The notes under the pieces: model-generated | Seen by the model: only the letters and a program-made list of their open reading frames with translations | The model's database searches: none | What the model was told of the DNA's origin: nothing | Part shown: positions 33,901-47,140 of the stretch, in pieces | Position numbering within the stretch: the stretch's first letter is position 1 | Layout of the letters: each line of letters begins with the position of its first letter | Program-made: the position numbers and the translations under genes | Source: Endomychus coccineus | Taxonomy: Eukaryota; Arthropoda; Insecta; Coleoptera; Endomychidae | NCBI GenBank assembly: GCA_958510875.1 | Contig: OY294068.1 | Span: 192,720,315 to 192,784,314, forward strand | DNA: 64,000 bases | Direction: 5' to 3'

Positions 33901-34905
33901 AAAGGATATTGCAGTATACTTAGCATGACAATGGCGCAATTTTGTTTTCCATGTAGCCCAAAACCACGGTTCGGTAATGAAATATACAGGGTGAACCAAA
34001 TTGGTTGACCTTATAGGCTATCTCTTTAAATTTCGGCTAGAAAACACCGACGTCGCTTCTTCGAGCTCTTTTTTTGAGACAAATTTGAAGGTGCCTATGC
34101 ATTTTGACTCGTGTCATTTGCTTAGGCGCTGTTGCCAAATACTCGATTTTTCAGGATTTCAACAGCCCTAACATTAATAATCCCAACAAGGTAAACTTTT
34201 CGAAATAGTTAATACAGCATTGATAATTCCAACAAGGTAAACTGTTCGAAATATTTAATACAGTAACCAAAAGGATATTGCAGTATACTTAGCATGACAA
34301 TGGCGCAATTTTGTTTTCCATGTAGCCCAAAACCACGGTTCGGTAATGAAATATACAGGGTGAACCAAATTGGTTGACCTTATAGGCTATCTCTTTAAAT
34401 TTCGGCTAGAAAACACCGACGTCGCTTCTTCGAGCTCTTTTTTTGAGACAAATTTGAAGGTGCCTATGCATTTTGACTCGTGTCATTTGCTTAGGCGCTG
34501 TTGCCAAATACTCGATTTTTCAGGATTTCAACAGCCCTAACATTAATAATCCCAACAAGGTAAACTTTTCGAAATAGTTAATACAGCATTGATAATTCCA
34601 ACAAGGTAAACTGTTCGAAATATTTAATACAGTAACCAAAAGGATATTGCAGTATACTTAGCATGACAATGGCGCAATATCGTTTTCCATGTAGCCCAAA
34701 ACCACGGTTCGGTAATGAAATATACAGGGTGAACCAAATTGGTTGACCTTATAGGCTATCTCTTTAAATTTCGGCTAGAAAAAACCGACGTCGCTTCTTC
34801 GAGCTCTTTTTTTGAGACAAATTTGAAGGTGCCTATGCATTTTGACTCGTGTCATTTACTTAGGCGCTGTTGCCAAATACTCAATTTTTCAGAATTTTAA
34901 CAAAG
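30935..34905. repeat. Satellite array, 11 units (323 then 369 bp)
   Basis: The anchor AAATACTCGATTTTTCAGG occurs at 31231, 31554, 31923, 32292, 32661, 33030, 33399, 33768, 34137, 34506 and (diverged) 34875. After one 323-bp step, every step is exactly 369 bp. The first unit is clearly diverged and the second is 323 bp. The nine later units carry an extra 46 bp that duplicates CCAACAAGGTAAACT...TTAATACAG inside the unit. The 369-bp units are nearly identical, differing at a handful of positions such as AAAAAACC/AAAACACC. No open frame of 60 codons exists. Each unit contains TACAGGGTGAACCAAATTGG, a word that resembles the ends of some insect DNA transposons. Confidence 0.95.
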
Positions 34906-34909
34906 CCTT

Positions 34910-36245
34910 GTAACATGTGTGATATTGAAGCTATCGATGTAAGTAAAACATTATATAACCACTAATTTTCGTGCATTTTCTTTCCATTTCCAAGTTGTAG
35001 CTTTTCAAAAAGGAAACTCGTATTTTTCGAAATATAAACCATATTAGGCTGTGGTTTCGAAAAGAGGATTTTTTGTTGATCCCAACTATATATAATGTGA
35101 TAGGTGTGACATTATTTTGTTTCCGTTTCTTTAAAATTTTTTACAAATTATTAATTTTTCCGTATTATAGTCGACATTTTCGTTCTTTCAGACGTAACAA
35201 AACAGATTCAACCTTTGCTAACTGTATTTCACAAAAACGTCACACCTTTCTTAATTTGGATAGTCCAAACATCTTACACAATCAAACCAAAGGTTTCATA
35301 TTAAATAAATTAGAATCCACAGAGATTTATAAAGGTGTCAAAAACTCCCTTAGCAATATCGTAAAGAGAAAGTTATTCTGAAAGTTCTCAAGTTTTCGTA
35401 TAAAATGTAAAAGTTTCGACTCAGCTATTCAGGGTATATACAGTATTTGCGGCAACTAATGCTTCGTCCACAAGGACCAAATTCAATTATGTGTTTAAAA
35501 GCATTCATTTCAGTTCTGTTTTATTTAAATTAATGAACGAAAATTCAATTCTGTACGACATTTCAGCGATAACATTGATAGGGAAAGATTCTTCTGCTTT
35601 GGCTCGGCCTCTAAAGAGTTCAGGGACTCGGGTTGAATCTCCAATCAAAGTCAGAACAATTCGACGAAATCCGCTTCAACACTTCCTTCTTGCATTATAT
35701 GCTGAAACCCTACCGATAATACCTGTTTAACTTTTGTATTAACTTGAAATCTCCCATTCGGATCATCTGTCCCTTTATTTGTAATTGGGTCGTTCATTGA
35801 GTTAATTATTGGAGTAACTATTCTTACTAATAAAACTTTTTTGATAATAGACAACGACACGTTAAATTCGTCTCGTCTCACCAGCATTAGTGAACACAAC
35901 GCTTATGAAGATTTGCAATAATGAGTTGGAATTTAAATCGGATGTTATGCCAGGATTAGTTTCAGAATGGAATTTACTTGATAGTGGTATTGTTTGTAGT
36001 GGTAGCAGGATTTATAAGAAAATTTAAATGCATATTGCCAAAGACACCATCCCCTGCTCTGTTTTTCAGGAGATATTCAGATAACCCACTGCTTGACAGA
36101 ATCATCCTCCGTGATAATCCCCAAGCCTGACTAGATTGACCTGGTTCGAAGGTAGACAGGATAAAGTGGATTGAGTACTTCACATTGTCTCCCGCCCAAC
36201 TCCTACAGGGATTGTTACTCTTCCCTGATGTATGTCTGAATTTCA
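34910..36245. other. Mostly unassigned; one + frame of 102 codons
   Basis: The + frame at 35073-35381 is basic and hydrophobic near its start, with no domain that I recognise. A coding-like minus stretch at 35500-35900 is listed separately. Confidence 0.35.
35500..35900 (-). pseudogene. Coding-like stretch, family unknown
   Basis: Two minus-strand open stretches abut: one ends FQHIMQEGSVEADFVELF at 35651, the other reads GDSTRVPELFRGRAKAEESF and then EMSYRIEFSFINLNKTELK to a stop near 35535. Residue use looks protein-like in both and a one-base shift would connect them. I do not recognise the family. Confidence 0.3.
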
Positions 36246-36249
36246 TCAT

Positions 36250-37620
36250 ATTTATCTGTAGAAACTTTGGATAATAACCTGATGCCTTGCCTACTCAGAG
36301 AGAAAATTTCGCTTGTCCTTGGGCCTACTTCTTTGCCTAGCTGCGTTTTGGCAGTACGCAGCCATCATTGCTTTTCCATGCTGAGACATGTCGATCTCTC
36401 AGATGGTTACGCAAGATCTGTATGTTCCAGCTATAGGGGATACCAGCAAGACAGTAATGAAGACCGTTAAAGCTGGCCAGTTTGTCCGCTCGCTTATTCC
36501 CTTTACATCCTGAGTGATCCTGGATCCAAGTCCGGTTGAGAATGTTGCCAACGTCTAGGCTATTGAGGAGCTTCTTATCAATGTAAGGATCCGGCTTATC
36601 AGAACGTTAATTAACGCTTGACTGTCTGAACAGATCCAGATGGTTTCATCTACCCTACAGCCGAACAGCTTCTCCGAACATATGTAGATATCAAATAACT
36701 CGACTTGAAAGATTGTGTTAAGATCCCTCATTCGCACGGAGTACTCATCAATATATCTAGGACCTCGAAGGCCTATTGCAACTCTTGTGTATGCGAAATT
36801 TCTCCTCACTGTCAGTGATAGCAATGGAAGCAAGGCCTCCAATGCTGCAGTCTATGTACTCTTCCTCGTGGATGAAATGTCTCTAATGAATAGCACCCTA
36901 TTCTGTCCAGAAGTTTCTGGGCCGTGCCAAGTTCGGTCTTGAAATGAAAATCCGCATCAGCTGCCTAGACCCTATTTCCCTTTTCATTCGCTCTCTTCCA
37001 CTGCCAAAAGGTTATCAGAACATTTTGGTACCTAGTCTTCAGTTACTTCACCACAATATCTCTTATTGCGTATGACTCCCAGATATTTTGTCATCTCGGC
37101 ATAGTCAACTGCTTTACCACCAAATTCTGTTCTTCAAATGCTCGATACAAGACCTTCTGGAGAAGATGATAGTGGCCATTCGCTATACACCAGACTTCAG
37201 TGATTATAAAGTCTTATTTACCTAGCTCTTTCCCAGAGGATTCCTCTGAAGACGGCTATTTCATCAGCTTAACCCACCACCTTAATACCAGCGCGATTTA
37301 CCCTTACTAGTAGCTCAACTACGACCAAACTCCATGAAAGTGTGGGATACCCGTCAGATATAGAACCTTCCAGAGTATAACCTTGCGTCGTCGACACAAG
37401 GTCTCTACCACCAATGGTGTTCATATTCCACCCTGCTAGCTCTAGCGGAATACCACGTCTCTCTGCCACTTGCTTAAATGAGCTCCTTGAGGACCTGTTA
37501 AAGGCTCCTTATATGTCCAAGAAGGCTACAACGCAGACAACTTTCCATCTGAGCTGTTGCTCTATAAAGCCAACAGCTGAGTGGATAGAGGCTAGTATCG
37601 AATTTATTTAATATTATTAC
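36250..37620 (-). pseudogene. R1/I-type non-LTR relic: RT end and RNase H
   Basis: Minus strand 37330-37240 reads LSWSLVVVELLVRVN...GIKVVG followed by a stop and ADEIAV; this is the RT palm with its Y-A-D-D changed to stop-A-D-E. At about 37105-37065 AEMTKYLGV matches the thumb entry motif. RNase H follows: GLRGPRYIDEYSVRM, TIFQVELFDIYIC and IWICSDSQALIN (36760-36600), then WIQDHSGCKGNKRADKLA near 36520-36465. Stops and shifts throughout show a dead copy. Related copies lie at 44640-45500 (-) and 56980-57260 (+). Confidence 0.8.
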
Positions 37621-38635
37621 TATAATCGTAGATTAATTGATTGTTACTACAACACTAAGGTGTTGAACCGCCGACAATTCTTCTTCTTGGACGTGAATCT
37701 TTTGGAAACTTTAAATAATGCTCTTCTGCAAGCATCTCAAGATATCTAGGTCCCTAAATGTTAACTTCGAGTTCTATATCCTTGTTCGCGATAATTAACG
37801 TTCAGATATCGACAGGAGAAGCATCAATGCTCAATTAGGAAATGGTACTAATATCATAAGAATCAGATTGGATCATATCAGTCGATTTGTTTGAGAGGAA
37901 AATAATGATTCCACGATAATAGAAATACTTTTTCTTGATGAAATGGCAATATTAAAACATCCTTTTGTTGCAACCCTTCAATAGAGTGACGCGTTTCGAG
38001 GATAATTCCTTTTGAAAATGCACTTACGTTTCCGCCCTTTCAACGTTATTGACAGGGATTTCCCTCATTCAGTAGCAAGCAATGTCACGCAATTTCCCAG
38101 CACGCTGTTATATTTACAGCAACTGAGCTATATAGGTTAGATAAGTGGGAGTTGAGGTGCGAATAGTAGATTCCTGCCACTAGATACCTTTGTGTCTCGT
38201 AAACAGTGAATAGTTTCAAAGCATAATGCAATCTACATATCTTGAATATATTATGGAGCAGTTTGTGTCGCACCTGTGACGCGTGAATATGAATTGAGAA
38301 TCGAATGAAATTCTATCAATGAAATCCCTCTGCGCCTCTTGATAGATACATCAATTCTGATTTGAGTTTTGATCATTGATTGGGAATGTTTAACACTATT
38401 TTCCATTCACTTACATTATTCCCCCATCAGTATGGTACATATCGTTATTAAATTAATAGAAGCCATAATATCGAAAGAAATGATGCAGTTCTCAATGACT
38501 CATAAAATCATCACCTGACCAACAGCATGAATTTGTACTAGGATGGTGGGTAACTACCAATTTTCTGCCATGTGTTGACGACTATTCACTTGTCATCAAC
38601 GTCAAGCAAGTTACTGATATCATATATACCATTAT
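37621..38635. other. No recognisable feature
   Basis: Short motif-free open frames only. Confidence 0.45.
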
Positions 38636-38639
38636 CAAG

Positions 38640-38995
38640 TCTACTCACCAAACTGGATCATGCTGGTTTTCGAGAAATGTCTCATGACCGACTGCCTTAA
38701 GTTTGCTAAGTATTGAGTAAAGTATCCTATGGTGTTCTTTCCGTGTATCCACTGGCGTTTCGTAAACTCGGTCCTTCATATAACCTCATACGGAGAAATT
38801 CAATGGATTTATGTCAGGAGAGCCAAGAGGCCAATCTGTAGAACCACCCCTCCCAATCCCTCTTGCTGGATAGTTTTCATGTAGCCAGTCTCTAACTGGT
38901 CTATAAATATATGCTTGACAGCCAATCATTTGGAGAAATATCATCTCTATTATTGAGTGGTAAATCGTTAACAAAGTTAATGTGATTTTCGTTCG
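38640..38995 (-). pseudogene. Mariner-like transposase C-terminal relic
   Basis: The minus strand reads WLHENYPARGIGRGGSTDWP then LGSPDINPLNFSV (about 38890-38790), then MKDRVYETPVDTRKEHHRIL. This is the end of a mariner/IS630-type transposase, whose usual form is R-S-P-D-L-x-P-L-D-F-x-L-W followed by K-D-x-V-Y. The last catalytic Asp of P-L-D-F is Asn here and the frame breaks between the two parts, so it is dead. Confidence 0.75.
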
Positions 38996-38999
38996 AGAA

Positions 39000-41900
39000 A
39001 TTCAAAAATACTTGCCTAGTAACTACGCAGAAGCTCGTAATGCCCTAAAACTTGGTCTCCAATTATTTTCATCCAGATGTTTTAACTAAACTCCTGCTGA
39101 AATCTTCAAGGTCACGAGAGTTGAAAACGGGCAAAGTACTAGCCTGCTAGCTTGAACAGCAGTTAAATGCTATAGCGTATATTGATTACTTTTCTAAAGA
39201 TTATGGTTCTAGATATATTTAGTTCTTGGGAAGTCTCGAGAATGCTAAGCCTCTTATTTTCTTCGAAGGTGCTTATAATTTTGTTTTATTGTAAATTATT
39301 TCTCTTTGGTTACCTGCTTTGATACAATCAATTCCTCAACGTCGTAGTTCCTGCTGAACCCCTATAAATATTTTATGATCTGAGCGTCGAAGGCTTAGAA
39401 ATTTTCTCTTGCAGCTGTTGCCAAATTCCTGTTGCAGAAATGTTGCACATTCTTCATTAATTTATGTAAAAGGCATTTTCTGAACTTGCTATAGCTTTTC
39501 ATTTGATGATATTTTGTAAAACACGTACATAATGCCCCCATATTTTATTGAAAATTATTCTTCAAGTAACCTAAAAATCTTTATTTTCGATGTAGTACTA
39601 GAGAATGTGTGGACAAAGGTACATAAACTTATTTTCCGTAGGAACATATAAATGGAAATAATTGTAGCTGTAGGGGCAAATATCTTTGAATTTTGTACGC
39701 GAATATCGCAATATTTTTGTTGACGATGTACCATTTAATAATAGAAACAATACTTTTCTCAAGGAATTGTTCGGAATACCACGGAAAGCAGAAAAGAAAA
39801 AAAAACATAAAAGTTACATATGTAATTAGAGAAGCAAATAGAAATTTCAAAGTTTACCAGTAACGTACAAAACATTTTTTTTAAAGAGATATATGTCAAT
39901 GGACATTGAGAAAAATATCACCTTGTATCTTTTCCGCATAAAATTTGCTTCAGTAATGTGTAATACTGGTCAATTAGCTGGTGAATGAGATTTAAAGCCT
40001 AATTTTTGATTTATCAACCATGATTAAAAAAAATTATTTCAATATTCTGTATCTCCGCTGATGATGGAGGTTGGAGCATTTGTTTATATGAACTTTCTTG
40101 CTCAAAATGATGAGTTCTATCACATGTTTCAGTTTGATCGAAACAAACTGGAACATCCTGTTTATCCTCATGTTGATGGTTCCTTGTCTTCACAGGAAAG
40201 TTCCGCACTATGCATTTGGCTCTAAGAGGAACGGGACAGGAGGAGCGGAAAATTCAGGCTAATCAAATGACCTAAGGCGTTTCACTACCATCTTTCAGGC
40301 GGAAATACCGCTATCAAAGTTTTTGCTCAATAGTTCATTGAATCGGTTCTTGAAGAGCACAAATAAGCATTATGACATACAGTCGAACAGTCATTATATT
40401 ATAGATGAAGCTGAATTGATTCGATGAGGCCCAGAGTTTCATAAATGTTTGCCGAAAAGCAGCAAAATCACCTTAATTTATAAAATAGTGATAGATGAAA
40501 TGGCTGATTATATTGTTGACAAAAATTTAAGTTGTTCATGTCATAAGTTGTTCTGAACCATTTCGGTGGAGCTTCGAAAATCATTTGACCAGCGGGAAAT
40601 GAAACAATAGTCTACATAGGTATATGGACATTTGTCGGGGATGGAGGTGAACAAAAGAGTTCATCATGTTATGGCAACATGAAAGAGAAATGCTCTTCCA
40701 TCCTAATTGATTAAAGTCAAATAGTTTATTTGTCTTTTATAAAAATTTAAACCACTGCACTACTACTAAAAGTATAATTGAAATATGTTGAAAAATAAAA
40801 ACTAAATTCACCCAAAATAGTGTGTTTTTCTGTTGGTTTGAAAAGGTTCATTGACCAGTCAGTATTAAGGCGAATATTATCTAACATCAGAATTGGAACG
40901 GAATAACTGTCAAAACCAAAAGTATTCAACATTACATAATGTTTGTCAATTCGACTGGGCATTAGCAGACATGAAGTATATCTTTCTATTGCCATATACT
41001 ATCAATACCGATTTCTATAATTCTGACTATAACTTATTATATCTTACTTGATAAACCTACATGTTGTTATATGAAGGAAGTGCTGTACCAATTTCAACCG
41101 AACATTCGCATTTGTAAATATCAAACATGATAAGTTATTATTATTTTTTGACTGATTACTCTCACTTTGAGCTGCCATGAGACTCAGAGTACGAAACATT
41201 TTGTCGCGCACTTCGCTTTTTAATGCGTTGTCTGAAGATGAACGTCAATTTCCTATGTTAACGAGCGTTTTTATCGTAAGTCATTTCCGCTTTGTGTTTA
41301 GAGAATTCGCGATGAAAAAATTGTTTCCTGCAGCTACCAGTTTTTCAGTTGTGCCAAGAAAACTTGAGCATCACGACGTACATAAGGCATGATAAATATA
41401 TTCATCATACTCCATCATACTAGATAGAAAAAACTCAAAGGCATCTGCATCATGACGCGTTCTCTACTGCAGATATTTCCTCTAAAATTTCACTCGATTG
41501 ATGCGATCTCACGTAGAATAGAGTTGATGTTGAGGATTCGAGACTGAAGCAACGGTTTCAACGAACGAAACAATTAATTCGATACAAGTGAATAATTGAA
41601 TGTATTGTTTGGAGAACAAATGAAAGCGGAAATGTCCTTAGAGATACAAAAAGTTTACACACGAGACAAATGTCCTCGTATTAGAAAGGCCAAGCCGCGA
41701 AAGCTCCAAGGAAATTGTTTTGAAAGTAGACTAAGAAAAATTGTCGTGACTGTTATTATTTACTCGATATATTTTTCAGAATGAGGCTATACAAGTGGCG
41801 CTTACTTCCCTTCTACTCAAGGAACGAGAGAGCAGCCCAAATAAATATTCTTGTCTGTGAGTATGCATCTTTTTATAATACCACCAAATTTACATATTTA

Positions 41901-42345
41901 TTTTATTTATTCATTTATGTACATATTCCGAGAGATTATTCCGTAAGAAGTAAAAATGTAGGTTTGTACCTATCTCGGAAAGTTCTTTAAAACCTCTATG
42001 ATAAATCAGTTGAGATACTTGCACGAGAAATTTATCATTACCTGAGAATGATATATGATGCTCAAGAACCTACCCTCCGACAAGCAGAATTTATCAAAAT
42101 TCGGAATTGTTGTTGGGAATCCATGTATAGAAGAGCTATATTTGAAAAGGAAGGAGCCACGTTAAAATCTTGCAACACAAGTAGATCCATAAAATGCCGG
42201 CTCACACTCAATTTACATACTCTTTCATTTACATATTACACCAGATTATTTCCATTTATCAAAAAATCATTACTTCGGGCGAACATCCAACTATTACATC
42301 GATTCCATTTCAACTAAAAAATGATTGAAGGAATTAATTTTTCAA
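39000..42345. other. No gene that I can support
   Basis: Open frames at 40747-40995 (-, 82 codons), 41177-41392 (+), 41596-41784 (+) and 42048-42317 (+) have no motif and no splice-bounded structure. Earlier exons of the guanylate cyclase gene could lie here but I cannot identify one. Confidence 0.4.
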
Positions 42346-42349
42346 TGGA

Positions 42350-43160
42350 CTCCTGCGGTAGCTCCTGATGAACTTAGTATCCCCGACTTGACAAAGTCGG
42401 GGTGCTATGGCCGGGCAGTGACTTAAAGCCTTCAGATTCTAGAAAGAGAGGTCGAGGCATACCGGTATGAAAATTAATACCAAGCTTAGATGAGCTAACC
42501 GAAGTTTATTGAACAGGGTAGGTACACGCTTCGAATTTAGGACTCCCTATGACCTTTCATAACCCAAAAGGGAACTGGACTTAGGCAGCGCTTTCCATGA
42601 ATGGAGACATCTGGGCAGATTTCAATGCCATCCTGAAGACAGAAAAAGCAGCAAAACGACGGGTAAAAAAAACAACCGATGAACGTCTATTCAAATATAC
42701 TCATATAGTCGTACAGCCTAGTATGAGTCAACAAAGGATAATGAAGTGTCCCTGTCCCAAGTCATTCCAGATTTAGGGGCAATCCAAAGCGAACATCGCA
42801 AAAGCTGGACCATCAGCAAATGTTGCTGGGACAAGAATCCAGAGTAGCAATAGTCAGCGAAGCCCTAAAATTCAGTAGTCGAGAGATCGGGCTACTCAAT
42901 GGTATTATGCAGACTCGGTGGCCTGAGATGCCACTGAGCAAATATCCGTCATAATGTGGATCAAGAAATGCAACTTATGTGAAATGAGAGGAATCCCTCG
43001 CACATAACCCCATGGACTGCAACTTTGATCATCCTCAGGCGAAGCTTCCTTGGAGCAGTAACCTTGAACTCACAGGTCATGAAGTTTCCCAGCGTGGAGT
43101 GTAGCAGAGGACTAATCGATAATGGAGATTTCAGTAGACTATAATTAACGCTCCCTTGGA
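42350..43160. other. GC-richer unassigned block with a hairpin
   Basis: Base composition rises relative to the surroundings. CCCCGACTT/AAGTCGGGG (42383-42404, four-base loop) forms a perfect hairpin. No open frame above 60 codons crosses it. It looks like a decayed mobile-element segment but has no motif I can name. Confidence 0.35.
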
Positions 43161-43182
43161 GCTCTCAAGGTTGCAGCTCGCA

Positions 43183-43416
43183 AAATATACAATAGAATAC
43201 AATACAATACATTACAATACAATTCAATGAAATACAATATACTACAACGGAATACAATACCGTACAATACAATACAATACTGAACAATACTGAAAAATCC
43301 AATACAATACAATAAGATATACTACAATACAATACAACAAAATACAATAAAATACAGTAAGATGCAATGAGATCCAATAAGATACAATACAATACGATAC
43401 AATACAATATAATACG
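43183..43416. repeat. AATAC pentanucleotide microsatellite
   Basis: About 230 bp of imperfect AATAC/ACAAT repeats with point changes. A minus-strand frame of 80 codons through it is purely repeat-encoded. Confidence 0.95.
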
Positions 43417-43921
43417 GTTCTCTCAATTTCAGAAACATACGAATATACTCTTAGGTTTCGCTACTGACAGTCTGTTCGTGGAAATGTTTGGACCTTTCCA
43501 AGGGAATATCCGGCATTCTTCAATTTAGGAAGTAGAAGCGTAAAAGCATCACCAAAGAAGAGTTGCCAGTTAGGGAAGACGAAAATTTAGATTAACTGAA
43601 ATGTTTCGGAGCAGCCCAGAATGTTGGAGGGAGAAAAATGATACCTAACAAGTTCAATTAATCTTCCCCGATAATTCAATCTGAGAAAAATTATCGCTAT
43701 TCACGGAAAATCTGGTGCGACGTTTAGCGAGAACACACGGAATTACGTTGTTCGAATCCCTAGGAGCACGGTTTGATTAATTAATACGGCAGGCAGCTTA
43801 TAAAAACAAATTAAAGTAGTCAATTAGCTAGCATCCAGTTTCATTAATATCTCTGTTTTCTTTGATGTTATACTCACTTTGACTTTTTAGCGTGTAATTT
43901 GATATTGTACCTCTGTTGCAG

Positions 43922-44004
43922 AGATCGATTACCCAGCGATGTTAGCAGTTGTAGTCATTACGCTTATTTAGAGGACTTGTACGACATTGTAGTATCTGAT
44001 AAAG
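43922..44004 (+). CDS. Gycalpha99B: Soluble guanylate cyclase alpha, N-terminal exon
   Basis: An 83-bp exon is bounded by CTCTGTTGCAG at its 5' side and AAAG|GTGAGG at its 3' side. After one base of a split codon it reads DRLPSDVSSCSHYAY then LEDLYDIVVSDK, and leaves one base (G) of the next codon. That G joins AT at the start of the exon at 47462 to make Asp with the frame kept. The residues themselves are not diagnostic; assignment rests on splice signals, open frame and phase. No earlier exon was found in the window. Confidence 0.7.
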
Positions 44005-44639
44005 GTGAGGTTTTCGGTTATTTATATTCTTACTAAACTCCTTCAGATGTTGTGAATAGATGAATGAAATATGAGTTCACTGATTATTGTTAGATCTTTT
44101 CTATGGTTACGAATACTACAAGGTTGAAAAATTTATGAATGTAAGGTCAGACTGAAATGAAGATTTCAAAAGGAAATGAATCTCTGGCAATAACTGATGA
44201 AACTCAGATGGGTTTATTATGTAATTTAACTCACAAAGCTCATTATATAAAAGACACGGAATAAATTTCGGAGAAAAATGTTGGATCGAAGGAGATACAT
44301 TACGAAGTTTGAACTTTGAATATTTCATAAGAACCGTCAATTCAGCTTCTTCAGTATCGAATTTAAGAAAAACGGCCAACTGGGCAAAAGCTTCTAACGC
44401 AAGTACATCCCCCCTTGGTATAGCTTGCATCCTTCATTTTCATTTGCTCTACTACTGACTTTGTTTCATAACAAGTAAACTATAAGTCGTCCAATTATTA
44501 TGAGTGCAAAATATGTTTGCTTTATTTATTTATTGAAGAAACATAATAAAGGATATCTGTCATTTATGACATCTGTAAACCACACTATATACTAGTTAAT
44601 CTATGAAATGCTCTATGGATTCTCGCAAATGACAGTTCA

Positions 44640-45500
44640 TTTCCGGTCTAGGAGTAGCCCAGTACATCTACTTACATAGAATTGATGCTAAAGAATCCTA
44701 TTATTCTGAATAGGTCAACAAGCAATACGTGTTTACTTTCACGTTGATGAATGAACTGCAATTTTGTAAACAAAATAAGTAATAAGCCAAGCAGCACCTT
44801 AGCAGTTATCCATGACGGAGCAGGTTCATCTCTCAGATGGTTCCGTGAGATCTGCATACCCTCGTTGTAGGAGATACCAGCAAGGGGACCATCCAATCAG
44901 GCCCCTTCTATGTCCAGTTTGTCTGTGCTCTCATTCCCTTTCCAGCCTAAGTGACATGGCATCCAAGTCAGGTTGAGCCTGTTAAGGATCTCTTTGGTAT
45001 TCCTGATGAACCTTGAGAACACAGTCGGGCTTTTCAGTTCCTTGAGTGCCGCTTGACTGCCCGAACAGATCCAGATGGTCTCATTAATCTTAACATAGCC
45101 GAGTACGCATCAATATATGTAGAAGCGCAAAAGACTGCTCTCACTCTTGTGTTTGATCTAGACCCATCCTCATACCAAATTGTACCGTCTTTTGGCGTGC
45201 GAGCATTTTCCCAGTCCTGCCTCGACGGGATGATGACCCTGAAATGTTGCTCCGTGAACCACAGGGCTTTGATCATGTGATCATGATCATGAGTTTGATC
45301 TGCACTCCATCTCTTTAGGGAGCAATTGCAGATAAGCCAGTAGACTGTCTTCATTGCGCGATTCCTCGTCGTCATTGATAGGGGTGAAACGCCCAGCAAG
45401 GCCCTCGATGCTGCAGTAGGTGTACTCTTCCTCGTGGATGTAATTCTTCTGAGGAAGAGTCACTGTATTCTGTCCAGAAGTTTCTGGGCTAAAACCGCTT
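44640..45500 (-). pseudogene. R1/I-type non-LTR RNase H relic
   Basis: Minus strand from about 45480 reads ETSGQNTVTLPQKN, then IHEEEYTYCSIEGLAGRFTP, then KALWFTEQHFRVIIPSRQDW and TPKDGTIWYEDGSRSN, where the D-G-S is the first catalytic block of RNase H. The tail near 44890-44830 reads LDGPLAGISYNEGMQISRNH. The same segments, including E-T-S-G-Q-N and the tail, occur in the relic at 36250-37620, so these are two copies of one family. Confidence 0.7.
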
Positions 45501-47017
45501 GAGAAATGAAATACGTTTTGACCAGAAAAATCATTTCTTGTTTCATGACTTTTCACTTTGCCCTCGTATATCGAGAAACAGAGTACCTTCACAATGAATA
45601 TGGGGTAATGTTTCATTATAACTAAACGAGTATTTGCAAAATGATAAGACAATTTCATTAATGATGTTTGTAATTACATCTCTGGTAATATCATGTCATA
45701 CGAGTTGATCAATGTGTGATTTCTACGTTCACCGAATGGAACGTACCAACATTTGAAATTTCATTAAATTCGAAATATTCTCTGCTCTAACTTTGTCTGA
45801 TACAGCTTCTGTCATGCTGGTACTAGAAGCGCAACTACAGAAAGGGTTTCAAATTATATATTTCCCTTTTAGGAAGAAACTTCAAGTGGTGTTATGTCGT
45901 GTCTATAATGTTGGAGCTTTGATCTAGAAATTTCTAATTAAGTTTGTAACTGAGGCACGCTATATAATTGATAAAACGTGTCCAACATCAAAAGTGCCTT
46001 TGTGGAGAGTCTAAGTAAATGCAAAAACAAGTTTTCTTTGATATTTTCCTCATCCTCTGAATCGTTAAGTTGAATATCAACAAGTTTTTTTTTATTTAGT
46101 ATATGAGTTATGAATTAATTTGAATTAACTTCTAAATAAATTAGATGGTACAACGATATTGAGTAATTATGCACTCTTTTGGATACTTACTATTTGCCAA
46201 AAATGGCGAATAATACGTTGTCAATGTTTTTACAGATAGAAAACAAGCAGAAAATATGTATCTTATCCCTTCACATGGAGGCTAAATTTATTTCTCCCAG
46301 CGAAGTTAAATTTGATAAAATATAAGGGTTCACACTGTGGATACATTATAACACAATAAATAAGAAACAATTGTTGAGAATACTATTAAAAATATAGAAC
46401 ATTCCATAACGCGACAACAGGGACGGTTAAAAATAGCATACTACTACTATTGTCAGAGAAAAAGTAAAAATGAATAAAAAAGGTACTTATAGTTCACATA
46501 TTATTATCATTACCGAATTGTGCTATCTTTCTAATGAAAAGATTAACCTACAGTCCATCTATACAAAATCAACAACAATCAATCACCCTTATCCAGTAAA
46601 AAAAACTGTACTGTTGGACCTTTCAACTACCAAGTAGCCATCATCGAGTGAAATAAATTAGAATCGAAATGTATATATAAGGGATTACCCTCAGCTGAAG
46701 ATAAATCTAAATTCTTTAAATTGATATTTCGCTTATACACTTACATTCCTTCTAAATTAGCTATTAGTCATTAGTCATTACTGTTTCATGAGCGATACAT
46801 TTTTTTGAGAAATGTTGTGGCCTGTATTTGAAATATATTCGAGTAATGCTGATTTTTCACCACTATTTTCCTTTATATTAGGAAAATATTCTTAGCATTG
46901 ATTTGGAATATTCCACCAACATAGCATTTTGAACACATTTTCTAAGTCCCGGATTTGTCGTAGTCGAAAACTTTATCAAAGTTGTTGTCTAAACGGTTTT
47001 TCAGGTTTCAAAACATA

Positions 47018-47140
47018 TTCCTGTGGAACACCAGCATTGCAATCATTATATCGGGAGATACTCCGCGAATCACCACATAGCTGGGGGAAAAGTCGATAGT
47101 AAGCGACAAAATAGGGGCGGAAAATAAACGTTAATAAAGC
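47018..47140 (-). pseudogene. Short RT fragment
   Basis: CCTGTGGAACACCAGCATTG and AATCACCACATAGCTG...AGTAAGCGACAAA match 29557-29665, the palm region of the relic there. Only about 120 bp remain. Confidence 0.5.

Noticed and set aside
30935..34905. CRISPR-like or gene-bearing array
   Set aside because: Units are 369 bp, nearly identical throughout with no unique spacers, and carry no open frame; this is a eukaryotic satellite.
43165..43407. 80-residue Tyr/Leu/Cys/Ile-rich open frame
   Set aside because: Produced entirely by the AATAC microsatellite.
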